Source of the DNA: Acinetobacter soli
Lineage (GTDB): Bacteria > Pseudomonadota > Gammaproteobacteria > Pseudomonadales > Moraxellaceae
Assembly: GCF_000760595.1 (NCBI RefSeq)
Contig: NZ_BBNM01000004.1
Location: 1-64,000, forward strand
Length of the DNA: 64,000 nt
Direction of reading: 5' to 3'
Shown here: piece by piece, positions 1 through 9,471 of the stretch
Position numbering within the stretch: the stretch's first letter is position 1
Layout: the number at the start of each line of letters is the position of its first letter
Notes under the pieces: generated by a model
Told to the model about the DNA's origin: nothing
The model's database searches: none
What the model saw: only the letters and a program-made list of their open reading frames with translations
Made by a program: the position numbers and the translations under genes

Positions 1-1
1 C

Positions 2-1570
2 CGTCGCAACATCAAAATCGTACCTGAGTACCACCCGCAGCAACACCGCCCACCGGCACATCCGCAACGCGCCAAAGTGGTGGGGCCAGAAGGCGAACAG
101 GTACATGTGGACGAATGGGGACGCATCAAAGTCCGGTTCCTGTTTACCCGAAGTGAAGACCACAGCCATGATGGTGGCGCAGGCAGTAACGACAACGACA
201 CTGATTCAGCATGGGTCGATGTACTGACCCCATGGGCAGGCGAAGGTTATGGCGCCCGCTTTTTACCCCGTATCGGCGAGATTGTGGTGATCGACTACTT
301 TGATGGCGATATCGACCGGCCCTTTGTGCTTGGACGCATCCACGAAGCCCAGCGAAGTCCGACCAAATTCGACATCAAAGGGCAGTTACCGCATACCCGA
401 CACCTGAGTGGCATCCGCTCCGAAGAAATTCAGGGCAGTGGCTACAACCAGCTCCGCTTTGATGACACCACAGGGCAGATCAGTAGCCAGCTCCACAGCA
501 GCCATGGTGCAACCCAGCTTAATCTGGGTAATCTGAGCCATCCCAAAGAACAACTGGAAAGCGAAGGCCGAGGCGAAGGTTTCGAACTACGTACCGACCA
601 GTGGGGAGCCGTACGGGCAGGTGAAGGGCTACACCTCAGCACCCACAAACAAGAACAAGCACAGGGCCAGCATTTAGATGCGAAAGAGGCCAGCCAGCAG
701 CTCGAAAGCAGCCTGAACAATGCCAAAGCCTTAAGTGAAGTGGCCAAAAATCAGCAGACTGACCCGCTTGAAGTACTAGACAACCTTAAACAGTTCTTAG
801 AACAAATCGAACAACAAGACCAGAACAAGGCTGCCGCATTTAAGCAAGCACTGATGATCTTAAGTGCGCCTAGCAGCATTGCCATGAGCAGTAATCAAGA
901 CATCCACCTGAGTGCAGACGGACAACTGAGCCAGCATGCAGGAGACAGCCTGAACATAAGCACGCAAAAAAGTCTGATTGCACACGCCAGTGACAAGATC
1001 AGTTTATTTGCAGCACAGCAAGGCGCTCGCCTGTATACCGGCAAGGGCAAGATCGAGTTACAGGCACAGGGCGATGGGGCGGATCTGATTGCACGTAAGG
1101 ATATTCAGATTATTTCTACGGAGGATGTAATTAATATATCTGCTCCAAAACGGATTTTGATTACCGCAGAAACGTCTCAGGTTGAAATTAATGAGCAAGG
1201 CATCATTCTTAGAACAGGTGGTAAAGCAGAATTTAAAGCGGGGCAGCATGTGTTTGTGGGTGGGGAGAAGGTGAATGTACAATCGCCAGCTTTGCCTAAA
1301 TTTGATAATAAAAATTGGATTGCTTTAGAACATCTTGATGCAGATCAGCAGCCATTCGCAAATTTGGGTTATAAAATCTTTTTTGAAAATAATCAGATTA
1401 TTGAAGGAAGGTTAGATGAGCATGGTAAGGCTCATCATGACAATGTTCCAGAGAAAGCAATTAGAGTTGAGTATGAACAACCCAAAATGGAAGAAGATAA
1501 ACCTTGGGATAAGTTTGATACCGTCATGGCAGAGTTGAATAAGATTGATAAGAATAAGGGGCAATTTTAA
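2..1570 (+). CDS. vgrG: Type VI secretion spike protein VgrG, C-terminal part (5' end outside window)
   Basis: VgrG trimers form the tip of the type VI secretion needle and carry effectors. The frame is open from base 2, so the N-terminal gp27-like part lies outside. Visible are the gp5 OB-fold motif (VVGPEGEQVHVDEWGRIKVRF, just after the cut), the WVDVLTPWAGEGYGARFLPRIGEIV stretch split over the gp5 fold, and a DUF2345-type beta region (AQQGARLYTGKGKIELQAQG). The last 90 or so residues form a small extension (GYKIFFENNQIIEGRLDEHG) resembling the transthyretin-like tails used to dock cargo. Base composition becomes clearly more AT-rich after about position 1100, within the gene. Its stop overlaps the next start (TAATG). 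Confidence 0.93.
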   Translation, partial: RRNIKIVPEYHPQQHRPPAHPQRAKVVGPEGEQVHVDEWGRIKVRFLFTRSEDHSHDGGAGSNDNDTDSAWVDVLTPWAGEGYGARFLPRIGEIVVIDYFDGDIDRPFVLGRIHEAQRSPTKFDIKGQLPHTRHLSGIRSEEIQGSGYNQLRFDDTTGQISSQLHSSHGATQLNLGNLSHPKEQLESEGRGEGFELRTDQWGAVRAGEGLHLSTHKQEQAQGQHLDAKEASQQLESSLNNAKALSEVAKNQQTDPLEVLDNLKQFLEQIEQQDQNKAAAFKQALMILSAPSSIAMSSNQDIHLSADGQLSQHAGDSLNISTQKSLIAHASDKISLFAAQQGARLYTGKGKIELQAQGDGADLIARKDIQIISTEDVINISAPKRILITAETSQVEINEQGIILRTGGKAEFKAGQHVFVGGEKVNVQSPALPKFDNKNWIALEHLDADQQPFANLGYKIFFENNQIIEGRLDEHGKAHHDNVPEKAIRVEYEQPKMEEDKPWDKFDTVMAELNKIDKNKGQF

Positions 1571-3072
1571 TGCCGGATTTTTTACCATCTAAAAAAGAGT
1601 TAACGAATGCTTTGGCATGGTTTACAGCTCCAGTAAATGATGCAATCAAGAAAGGAAAAGAAACTGCGGCTGATATCGCAGAATGGCTCTGGGTTGTATT
1701 ACAAGGTGACTTTGCTGAAGATCAAACGACTGCACAAATTGTCACAGGTACCGTGATTTCGATGATCCCCTTTGTAGATCAGATTTGTGATGTTCGGGAT
1801 ATTTGTGCGAATGCAACAAAGATTAAAGAAGACAGTAATAATCCGTGGGCATGGGTTGGACTGATTTTGACATTGATTGGTTTATTTCCTGTATTGGGTT
1901 CACTATTTAAAGGGATTTTTAAAGTTATTCTGGCACCTATTAGACGCTTCATGCTTAAGCCTGCAACCAAAGGTTTAAAATTTACAGGTGGAAATATTTA
2001 CAAGCTTGCTGAACCTGCGATTGAAAGTGGAATTACAGAGTTAAATAAATTTCTTGCACGTCCAGCGGTAAAAAAAGCCATTAAAAATGCAAAGATTACC
2101 AATATTTATAAAGCAACAGCGAACAAAATTCGACAAGTTAAAAGCATGTTGACCAAGCAGGAATTGTTAAGTGTATTTGATAAACTTATAGGCTATCTAA
2201 GAGATACGGTTAAATTTATTGATAAATACGCAAGTAAGGCGATTGGTGCAAAAGCACGACAAATGTTGCAAACCGTAATTGATGTTCGTAACTTAGCTAA
2301 TCAAAAACTTGGTGAGTTTTTAAAACCTGTACAAGACTTTTTAGAAAGATTAGCGGTTAGAATCGAGAAAGAGAGTAATCAGGCTTTTAAAGCGACGACT
2401 AATATTAAGAATATTCATAATTTTAAAAAAGTAGGAACAGATGCCGAGTTAAAAAGTGTTTTAAATAATAAACCGAATTGGGTAGATGTTGCAGCGAAAG
2501 AAAAATATAAGGCCTTAACAGAGTGCCCAAAAATTCCTTCAAATTTTCCAAATATAGGTGCAAAAGATGGACCTCTACGGGATGCCTATAAAACTTTTCA
2601 TGATTTAGAATCTGTACATATAAAAGAGGGAGAAGTTCTATATCGTGTTTTAGATCCACGAAGTTTAGATAATAGTATCTGTTGGATGAGAGAATCTGAA
2701 TATAGGAAATTAAAAAGTAAAGCTGATTGGCGACGCTATTTTGCGGTATTCGCCTCATGGAATCATAATGGTGAGTTTGTTAAATATCGAGTGCCAAGGG
2801 GTGGGATCAATGTATGGGAAGGTCCGGCTGCAAGTCAGACTTTTAAAAATAGTGCGGGTAAAATTGAAAAAAAGAATAGTAAAGGCGAGATATTTGTACT
2901 AGAGGGTGGTGGCATACAGATTGTTCTAGACCCGAAAGATTTAGTACGAGCAAATGTCAGTAAGCGTGAAGCAACTCCGTGGGGTTATGACAGTGATTTA
3001 GTTGGTGAGGCGAAAACCAGCATGGTAGGTGTGCCCCGTTTAGAACAGAATTGGTATGGAGATAAAAAATAA
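1570..3072 (+). CDS. Putative T6SS effector (VgrG cargo) with unknown C-terminal toxin domain
   Basis: A 500-residue protein starting on the last base of vgrG, so the two are translationally coupled. Residues 52-85 hold an IPFVDQICDVRDICAN motif of a kind seen in N-terminal parts of secreted polymorphic toxins, followed by a hydrophobic stretch at 94-122. Residues 130-280 are Lys-rich and helical. The C-terminal 150 residues are a separate domain with a strand containing Arg (GEVLYRVLDPRS, 354-365), a Trp/Arg/Tyr-rich helix (ESEYRKLKSKADWRRYF), a YRVPRGGINVWEGPAAS block and a Gly-rich EGGGIQIVLDP strand. An ADP-ribosyltransferase-like fold is conceivable but unproven. The role as effector is inferred from position between vgrG and an immunity-like gene. 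The gene is AT-rich like the tail of vgrG. Confidence 0.72.
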   Translation: MPDFLPSKKELTNALAWFTAPVNDAIKKGKETAADIAEWLWVVLQGDFAEDQTTAQIVTGTVISMIPFVDQICDVRDICANATKIKEDSNNPWAWVGLILTLIGLFPVLGSLFKGIFKVILAPIRRFMLKPATKGLKFTGGNIYKLAEPAIESGITELNKFLARPAVKKAIKNAKITNIYKATANKIRQVKSMLTKQELLSVFDKLIGYLRDTVKFIDKYASKAIGAKARQMLQTVIDVRNLANQKLGEFLKPVQDFLERLAVRIEKESNQAFKATTNIKNIHNFKKVGTDAELKSVLNNKPNWVDVAAKEKYKALTECPKIPSNFPNIGAKDGPLRDAYKTFHDLESVHIKEGEVLYRVLDPRSLDNSICWMRESEYRKLKSKADWRRYFAVFASWNHNGEFVKYRVPRGGINVWEGPAASQTFKNSAGKIEKKNSKGEIFVLEGGGIQIVLDPKDLVRANVSKREATPWGYDSDLVGEAKTSMVGVPRLEQNWYGDKK

Positions 3073-3995
3073 TGCCGCAATTTGAAATTCGTCCGCAGGA
3101 AATTTACTTACTTGAACGCTATAGTTCGGTTGAATACTTTAACGAATTGGTAGATGCTTTTAAAAATATGCTAGATGTGGCAGAAAATGCACTTGAGCTA
3201 TTTATGAGGGATTTACCTTATGATTATCGAAACCGACATATTTCGCAACAGCCTGATGTGGTTTGGGGAGAACATGTATTACCTAACTTTAGGTCTACAA
3301 TGGCTTCTCTAAATTATGGCTATAAACGTTTATTAGAGGGTGATTTATCAGCTTTGCAATATGCTGGGAATGTGGTGACTGACTTTAGAGGTCAAACTAC
3401 TGACTACCCAGCTGATTGGATGGATGAGGAAAATTATAAAAAATTTAATGATTGGCAAAATGAAGCGAGTACGTTGTCATCTAATATAAAAACCACGGTT
3501 TTCGGTAATTGGGTTACAGGAAATCTTAGCTATAGATATAATATTCAAGCTAGAGGGGAATTAAATTTACCAGATTCTTTACCTATTTATCATTTAAGTT
3601 CTGATATCAAAGTGGAGACAGGAGAAACAGTGCCACAGAATGGTATTTACATTCCTGAAATACCAGAGGCAAGCGCACAGCTGTTACTTAAAGGGCATGA
3701 TGCTATTGAAGCTCTGGTAGGATTAAGTCGTAGTGGTTTGCAATATGCTAGAGAAGAAAGTACAACATGGTTACTAGTGAAACGAATTGCAGACGAAGGT
3801 GGATCATCTGAGACAATTCAAATAGAAAATTTAAAAGGATTTTCTGGTCAGATTTGCCAACGGACAGGCAATTGGTGGAGTCCTGCAAATCAATTGCAAT
3901 CCCGTTATTTTGAACAGGGGGAAGTATTCCCTGAAATTGAAAATAATAGTTGGGGAGAAACGATTTGGTATTTAGAAGTGACGAATAAGCAATGA
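3072..3995 (+). CDS. Putative immunity protein to the upstream T6SS effector (Imm71/Imm72-like)
   Basis: A 307-residue soluble protein without signal peptide or membrane segment. It starts on the last base of the effector gene (TAATG), the usual toxin-immunity spacing. The C-terminal third has the pattern VPQNGIYIPEIPEASAQLL, then a TTWLLVKRIAD strand and GQICQRTGNWWSPANQ with a following FEQGEVFPEIENNSWGETIWY. This resembles, from memory of the family, the Imm71/Imm72 immunity proteins of polymorphic toxin systems; the family call needs a profile search. It would bind and neutralise the effector in the cytoplasm of producer and sister cells. Like its partner it is AT-rich. Confidence 0.6.
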   Translation: MPQFEIRPQEIYLLERYSSVEYFNELVDAFKNMLDVAENALELFMRDLPYDYRNRHISQQPDVVWGEHVLPNFRSTMASLNYGYKRLLEGDLSALQYAGNVVTDFRGQTTDYPADWMDEENYKKFNDWQNEASTLSSNIKTTVFGNWVTGNLSYRYNIQARGELNLPDSLPIYHLSSDIKVETGETVPQNGIYIPEIPEASAQLLLKGHDAIEALVGLSRSGLQYAREESTTWLLVKRIADEGGSSETIQIENLKGFSGQICQRTGNWWSPANQLQSRYFEQGEVFPEIENNSWGETIWYLEVTNKQ

Positions 3996-4137
3996 TTAAG
4001 TAATTTAAAGTTAAAATAAGGCCTTAGATTGCTTTAAGGTCATCTTAATAATGTTTAAAATATTACTAGGCAATAAGCTCAATGCAACATTGCCATTTTG
4101 TTTAGGATGAACGAACGCTTTTAAAAATTATCAATTT

Positions 4138-5031
4138 TCACTGCTGAAGATAAGTATTTGCATAATTTGATAAATTTTTTCGCTTTAATGTCTGACTGAT
4201 ATTTTGGCTCGCTAACATCAGCTTTTCTAGATTGATCCCTGTTTCGTGTCCAATTTGAGACAGTAAATAATACAAATCCTCAGTTGCAACATTCCCTGAT
4301 GCACCTTTGGCATATGGACAACCACCCAGTCCAGCAATTGAAGAATCAAAGATTCGAATCCCTTGCTGTAAAGATTGATAGATATTGGCAATTGCCATGC
4401 CATAAGTATTATGAAAATGTCCAGCCAAAATGTTGCTGTCCAGTTCTGCTAAACATGCCTGCCAAACTTTCTGCACTCGATCTGGTGTTGCAGTCCCAAT
4501 GGTTTCACCCAATGAAATTTCATAACATCCCATCTCATATAAACGTTTGACGACATTTACGACCTGTTTGGGATCAATTGCACCTTCATAAGGACAATCC
4601 ACCATACAAGATAAATAACCGCGTACGCGCACATGATTTGCTTGCGCGGCTTGAAAAATTTCAGAGAATCGCTCCAGACTTTCATCAATCGAGCAGTTGA
4701 TATTCTTTCGAGTAAAGCTCTCAGAAGCTGCAGTAAAGACCGCAACCTCTTTACATCCTACTGCTAGGGCAGCATCGAAACCTTTAAGGTTTGGCGTCAG
4801 CAAGCTCAAGTTTAAATCATCGCGTTGTGGCAACAATTTAAATAACTCATCGCTCTGCGACATTTGTGGTACCCACTTAGCTGATACACATGAACCCACT
4901 TCAATAAACTTTAAACCTGCGTCAATTAAATCATTGATAAAGCTCAATCGTTGTTCAATGCTTAAAGCTTGTTTCTCGTTTTGCAAACCATCACGTGGGC
5001 CAACTTCTACTATTTTTACATAGTCATTCAT
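4138..5031 (-). CDS. liuE: Hydroxymethylglutaryl-CoA lyase
   Basis: Cleaves HMG-CoA to acetoacetate and acetyl-CoA, the last step of leucine degradation. The 297-residue TIM-barrel protein has the N-terminal VGPRDGLQNEK motif, metal-binding HFHNTYG (His205, His207) and the active-site signature GLGGCPYAKGASGNVATE with the catalytic Cys238. Its ATG overlaps the stop of the biotin carboxylase subunit gene by 4 nt (ATGA), so it is the last gene of the minus-strand liu operon. The 142-bp gap to the convergent immunity gene holds only weak dyads. Confidence 0.95.
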   Translation of the reverse strand: MNDYVKIVEVGPRDGLQNEKQALSIEQRLSFINDLIDAGLKFIEVGSCVSAKWVPQMSQSDELFKLLPQRDDLNLSLLTPNLKGFDAALAVGCKEVAVFTAASESFTRKNINCSIDESLERFSEIFQAAQANHVRVRGYLSCMVDCPYEGAIDPKQVVNVVKRLYEMGCYEISLGETIGTATPDRVQKVWQACLAELDSNILAGHFHNTYGMAIANIYQSLQQGIRIFDSSIAGLGGCPYAKGASGNVATEDLYYLLSQIGHETGINLEKLMLASQNISQTLKRKNLSNYANTYLQQ

Positions 5032-7019
5032 GCAACTTCCCCCTCAGTAGCTTGGAAGTCCACAAGCTCATCACCAGCTTTGACTTGATCACCTACTTGG
5101 AAATAGGCATCTAAAATTACACCATCTTTAGGCGCGCGGATGGTGTATTCCATTTTCATCGCTTCAAGCGTTAAAAGCACATCATCTTTCTTCACGGTGT
5201 GATTTGCGCCTACAAGTAGTTGTGTTACTACGCCAGGCATTGGAGCTTTGAGATGTCCTTGCTCAGATTGACTATCAGTTTGATTATAATCCTGACGCAA
5301 GTAGCTGAATTTATAACTTTGTCCAGCGTTAAATAGAGTAATGCCTTGCAAACCTCGGTTAAAAGCGAGTTTTTGTTGAATTCCACCAATTTGAATATTT
5401 GCAGTATGATAATCAGTTAATTGACCTGTGATGTGATACTGCTGACCATTAAATTCTGCGTTAAATCCGTGTTCAGCAGCAGAAAACTTAATTTGAATAT
5501 TTTGGTTTATAAAGTTCAATTTAATACTGTGTTGATATGTGACATTACTACGCCATAAAGGTTGTGCCAACCACAGTTGCTTTTGAGTCGATTGGTTATT
5601 TTGCATTTTGCTGAGAAATTCAATGAATGCCGTCGCAACAACAAGCTCAGGTTTGATATTCGCTGGGCTAAACAAAAATTGTTCTTCACGCTGGATGAGG
5701 TTGGTGTCCAAATTTGCTTGTTTAAATGAATCACAACGTACAATCTTTTCCAAAAAGGCAATATTATTGCCTAAACCATCGACATGGAACTGACTAAGCG
5801 CATGTTGCATCTGAATTAAAGCAGCTTCACGGTTTTTACCCCATACAATCAATTTGGCAATCATTGGGTCGTAGAAAGTGGTAATTTCATCACCTTCAAC
5901 AATGCCACTATCTACACGGACATATTGGTTTTGCGTTGGATAGCGAAGATAGTCAATTTTACCGATTGCAGGTAAAAAGCCTTTGTCTGGTTCTTCGGCA
6001 TAAATACGTGCTTCGAGTGCATGCCCATGAATTTGTAGCTCATGTTGTAATTTGGGTAATGGCTCACCATAGGCAACTCGTAATTGCCATTCGACTAAGT
6101 CCTCTCCGGTAATCATTTCAGTCACAGGATGTTCGACTTGTAAGCGTGTGTTCATTTCCATGAAATATGCTGTGCCGTCTTGTTCAACGATAAACTCAAC
6201 CGTACCAGCGCCAACATAATCCACAGCACGCGCAGCATCAATTGCAGCTTGACGCATTGCATCGAGCTTTTCACTTGGCATTTGTGGAGCAGGCGCTTCT
6301 TCTAGTACTTTTTGATGACGACGTTGAACAGAACAATCCCGTTCAAATAAATGCACATAGTTGCCATGTGTATCACCAAACACCTGTACTTCAATGTGAC
6401 GTGGTTGAGTCACATAACGTTCAATCAGTACGTCATCATTACCAAAACTCGATTTGGCTTCACGTTTGCACAGCGCGAGATAGTAGAGAAAGTCTTCACT
6501 ACGTTCTACCAGACTCATGCCTTTACCACCACCGCCAGCACTGGCTTTGATGAGTACAGGATAGCCAATTTCATCTGCTTGTTGTTTTAAAAATTCAGCA
6601 TCTTGATTTGTTCCGTGATAGCCCGGCGTTAGAGGTACACCTGCTTTTTCCATCAAGGCTTTTGAGGTGGCTTTCAAGCCCATCGCTAAAATGGCATCGA
6701 CCGGAGGACCAATAAAGCAAATATTATGCTGCTGGCAGGCCAAAGCGAATTGATCGTTTTCCGAAAGAAAACCATAACCAGGATGAATCGCTTGGCTTCC
6801 TGTATCGATCGCCGCTTGAATAATGCGATCAGCTTGTAAATAACTTTGTGTTGCAGGAGATTGACCAATATAAACCGCTTCATCTGCAAGTTTAACGTGT
6901 TGTGCATGTGCATCTGCATCTGAGTAAACCGCAACCGTCGCAATACCTAATTTTTTTGCTGTTCGAATTACACGGCAAGCAATCTCACCACGGTTCGCAA
7001 TTAAAATCTTTTCAAACAT
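5028..7019 (-). CDS. liuD: Methylcrotonoyl-CoA carboxylase, biotin-containing alpha subunit
   Basis: Carboxylates biotin with ATP and bicarbonate for 3-methylcrotonyl-CoA carboxylation in leucine degradation. The 663-residue protein has an N-terminal biotin carboxylase fold (MFEKILIANRGEIACRVIRTA), the ATP-grasp glycine loop KASAGGGGKGMSLV, the EMNTRLQVEHPVTEMITG signature, and a C-terminal biotinyl domain with LEAMKMEY; the biotinylated lysine is Lys622. An AAGGA ribosome binding site precedes the ATG. Partner beta subunit is liuB; liuC lies between them. The combination with an isovaleryl-CoA dehydrogenase and HMG-CoA lyase separates it from acetyl- and propionyl-CoA carboxylases. Confidence 0.95.
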   Translation of the reverse strand: MFEKILIANRGEIACRVIRTAKKLGIATVAVYSDADAHAQHVKLADEAVYIGQSPATQSYLQADRIIQAAIDTGSQAIHPGYGFLSENDQFALACQQHNICFIGPPVDAILAMGLKATSKALMEKAGVPLTPGYHGTNQDAEFLKQQADEIGYPVLIKASAGGGGKGMSLVERSEDFLYYLALCKREAKSSFGNDDVLIERYVTQPRHIEVQVFGDTHGNYVHLFERDCSVQRRHQKVLEEAPAPQMPSEKLDAMRQAAIDAARAVDYVGAGTVEFIVEQDGTAYFMEMNTRLQVEHPVTEMITGEDLVEWQLRVAYGEPLPKLQHELQIHGHALEARIYAEEPDKGFLPAIGKIDYLRYPTQNQYVRVDSGIVEGDEITTFYDPMIAKLIVWGKNREAALIQMQHALSQFHVDGLGNNIAFLEKIVRCDSFKQANLDTNLIQREEQFLFSPANIKPELVVATAFIEFLSKMQNNQSTQKQLWLAQPLWRSNVTYQHSIKLNFINQNIQIKFSAAEHGFNAEFNGQQYHITGQLTDYHTANIQIGGIQQKLAFNRGLQGITLFNAGQSYKFSYLRQDYNQTDSQSEQGHLKAPMPGVVTQLLVGANHTVKKDDVLLTLEAMKMEYTIRAPKDGVILDAYFQVGDQVKAGDELVDFQATEGEVA

Positions 7020-7032
7020 TTTTTGGTCATCC

Positions 7033-7836
7033 TTAATTGTTGTTATTAGAATTTGAAGTCCATGCTGGAGCTTGCTTACTTAAGAAAGCGGTTAAGCCTT
7101 CCTTTGCCTCACTGCCTTGACGCACTTGCGCAATGTGGTGAGCAGTTTGTCGAAGTAATTGATTATCCATACTTTGATTGCTGACCATCTGAATCAGTTG
7201 CTTAGAAGCAGCTTGAGCATGTGGTCCGCCTAGCAATAAAGCATCAATGATCTCTTGAACTTTTTTATCTAAATCTTCCGCATCTGCAATTTCATGTGCC
7301 AAGCCAATTTGTTTTGCTGCATGCGCAGTAATACGTTCAGCAGTTAAAAAATAACGTGAAGCTTGTCGAGCGCCAATCGCACGAATCACGTATGGGCTAA
7401 TCGTAGAAGGGGCAAGACCCAGTCGAACTTCGGAGGTTGCAAACTTTGCATCGGTACTAGCGATGCAAATATCACATGCAGATGCCAAACCCATCCCACC
7501 ACCAAAAGCAATGCCATGAACACGTGCAATCGTTGGTTGTTTTAAAGTTGCAAGTGCTTCAAGCATCTGTGCAAGTTTTAAAGCATCAGCTTCATTTTCT
7601 TCGGCAGAAGCTTGACCCGCTTGTTTCATCCAGTTCAAATCTGCACCCGCTGAAAAGCTTTTACCACGACCCGCTAAAACCACAACCCGAATATCATCAC
7701 GAATAGCAAGTTGCTTAAAACACCTATGCAATTCTTCAATCACCGTTGTATTGAAGGCATTGTGTAGTTCAGGGCGATTTAGCCACACATACGCCACTAA
7801 ACCATGCTGTTCCAGTTGTAGAAATTGATAGCTCAT
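7033..7836 (-). CDS. liuC: Methylglutaconyl-CoA hydratase (enoyl-CoA hydratase family)
   Basis: Hydrates 3-methylglutaconyl-CoA to HMG-CoA. The crotonase fold is seen as GKSFSAGADLNWMKQAG, the oxyanion loop HGIAFGGGMGLASACDICIAS and SEVRLGLAPSTISPYV. I prefer the ATG at 7836 (267 residues) over a GTG two codons upstream, because an AGAGG sits 5-6 nt before the ATG. The substrate is assigned from the operon: it lies between the two carboxylase subunit genes, the usual position of liuC. Sequence alone would only say enoyl-CoA hydratase. Confidence 0.9.
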   Translation of the reverse strand: MSYQFLQLEQHGLVAYVWLNRPELHNAFNTTVIEELHRCFKQLAIRDDIRVVVLAGRGKSFSAGADLNWMKQAGQASAEENEADALKLAQMLEALATLKQPTIARVHGIAFGGGMGLASACDICIASTDAKFATSEVRLGLAPSTISPYVIRAIGARQASRYFLTAERITAHAAKQIGLAHEIADAEDLDKKVQEIIDALLLGGPHAQAASKQLIQMVSNQSMDNQLLRQTAHHIAQVRQGSEAKEGLTAFLSKQAPAWTSNSNNNN

Positions 7837-7845
7837 AAACACCTC

Positions 7846-9447
7846 TTACATGCGGAACACGCCAAATTTAGTCGGTTGAATCGGTGCATTTAAAGCTGCT
7901 GCAAGGCTTAATCCCAGTACTTGTCGTGTTTGAGCTGGATCAATTACGCCATCATCCCACAAACGAGCAGAAGCATAGTAAGGATGCCCTTGACGTTCAT
8001 ACTGATCACGAATCGGTTGTTTAAATTCATCTTCTTCTTGTGCTGACCATTCTGCGCCTTTTTGCTCGATCTGATCACGTTTCAAAGTCGAAAGTACGCT
8101 GGCTGCTTGCTCACCGCCCATGACGGATATACGTGAGTTTGGCCAAGTCCACAAGAAACGTGGAGAATAAGCACGTCCACACATACCATAGTTACCCGCA
8201 CCAAACGAGCCACCAATGATGAGTGTGATTTTTGGCACATTTGCTGTTGCAACCGCCATCACCAGTTTTGCACCGTGTTTGGCAATACCTTCATTTTCGT
8301 ATTGGCGACCCACCATAAAGCCCGTGATATTTTGAATAAATAACAACGGAATATTGCGTTGGGTACATAACTCAATAAAGTGCGCACCTTTTTGTGCTGA
8401 TTCAGAAAATAGAATGCCATTATTGGCAATAATTCCTACAGGCATCCCGTAAAGTGATGCAAACCCTGTGATCAAGGTTGAACCAAAACGAGCTTTAAAC
8501 TCATCAAAACGAGAACCATCGACAATACGTGCAATCACTTCGCGTACATCAAATGGCTTACGCGCATCGCTAGGAACTACTCCATACAACTCTTTGGCAT
8601 CGAACAAAGGTTCATCAATCTGCTTATTGAGTTCGTTTGTTTTTTTATTCAAATTGGCAATGATATTACGTGCAATCGCAATTGCATGTTCATCGTTTTC
8701 TGCCAAATGATCCGCAACACCTGAAAGACGCGTATGTACATCACCACCACCCAAATCTTCGCTACTTACGACTTCACCTGTTGCAGCCTTAACTAGAGGA
8801 GGACCACCCAAGAAAATAGTTCCTTGATCACGTACGATAATGGTTTCATCCGACATCGCAGGAACATAAGCACCACCAGCGGTACAGCTACCCATCACAA
8901 CCGCAATTTGAGCAATTCCTTGGCTCGACATACGTGCTTGATTGTAGAAGATACGCCCGAAGTGATCACGATCAGGAAATACCTGATCCTGCATTGGTAA
9001 GTACGCACCACCTGAATCTACAAGATAAATACAAGGTAGGTGATTTTGTTCAGCAATTTCTTGAGCACGTAAATGCTTTTTAACCGTAAGCGGATAATAC
9101 GTGCCACCTTTAACCGTTGCATCATTGGCAACGATCATGCAAGTTACACCATTAACCTGTCCAATACCCGCAATCACACCCGCAGCAGGAATATCATCTT
9201 CATAAACTTTATACGCAGCAAGTTGTCCGATTTCTAAAAAAGCTGTACCAACATCAATCAGTTGATCTATACGTTCACGTGGAAGCAATTTTCCACGTGC
9301 TAAATGCTTTTGACGTGCATTTTCTCCGCCACCTAATGCAATATTTTGGGCAACTTGTGTTAAATCATTAACCAAAGTCTGCATAGTTTGTTGGTTTGTT
9401 TTAAAGTCTTCACTTCGCACATTCACTTTGCTTTGTAATTGATTCAT
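7846..9447 (-). CDS. liuB: Methylcrotonoyl-CoA carboxylase, carboxyltransferase beta subunit
   Basis: Transfers the carboxyl group from biotin to 3-methylcrotonyl-CoA to give 3-methylglutaconyl-CoA. Two crotonase-like carboxyltransferase halves are visible: [18 protein letters not shown] and the CoA/biotin-binding [16 protein letters not shown] in the first, [15 protein letters not shown] and [19 protein letters not shown] in the second. The start at 9447 (533 residues) has AGGA 8 nt upstream; another in-frame ATG lies three codons earlier. It ends 9 nt before liuC, so the genes are cotranscribed. Confidence 0.95.
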   Translation of the reverse strand: MNQLQSKVNVRSEDFKTNQQTMQTLVNDLTQVAQNIALGGGENARQKHLARGKLLPRERIDQLIDVGTAFLEIGQLAAYKVYEDDIPAAGVIAGIGQVNGVTCMIVANDATVKGGTYYPLTVKKHLRAQEIAEQNHLPCIYLVDSGGAYLPMQDQVFPDRDHFGRIFYNQARMSSQGIAQIAVVMGSCTAGGAYVPAMSDETIIVRDQGTIFLGGPPLVKAATGEVVSSEDLGGGDVHTRLSGVADHLAENDEHAIAIARNIIANLNKKTNELNKQIDEPLFDAKELYGVVPSDARKPFDVREVIARIVDGSRFDEFKARFGSTLITGFASLYGMPVGIIANNGILFSESAQKGAHFIELCTQRNIPLLFIQNITGFMVGRQYENEGIAKHGAKLVMAVATANVPKITLIIGGSFGAGNYGMCGRAYSPRFLWTWPNSRISVMGGEQAASVLSTLKRDQIEQKGAEWSAQEEDEFKQPIRDQYERQGHPYYASARLWDDGVIDPAQTRQVLGLSLAAALNAPIQPTKFGVFRM

Positions 9448-9471
9448 ATGATGCATCCTGATTTATCGTTA

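Noticed and set aside
442..747. Long open frame antisense to vgrG
   Set aside because: Composition is Ser/Leu/Trp-rich as expected from the complement of a coding strand; no start signals. Same for other long antisense frames over liuD, mmsB and the PLD gene.
3996..4137. Terminator between the immunity gene and HMG-CoA lyase gene
   Set aside because: Only a 5-bp CCTTA/TAAGG dyad without a T run; too weak to call.
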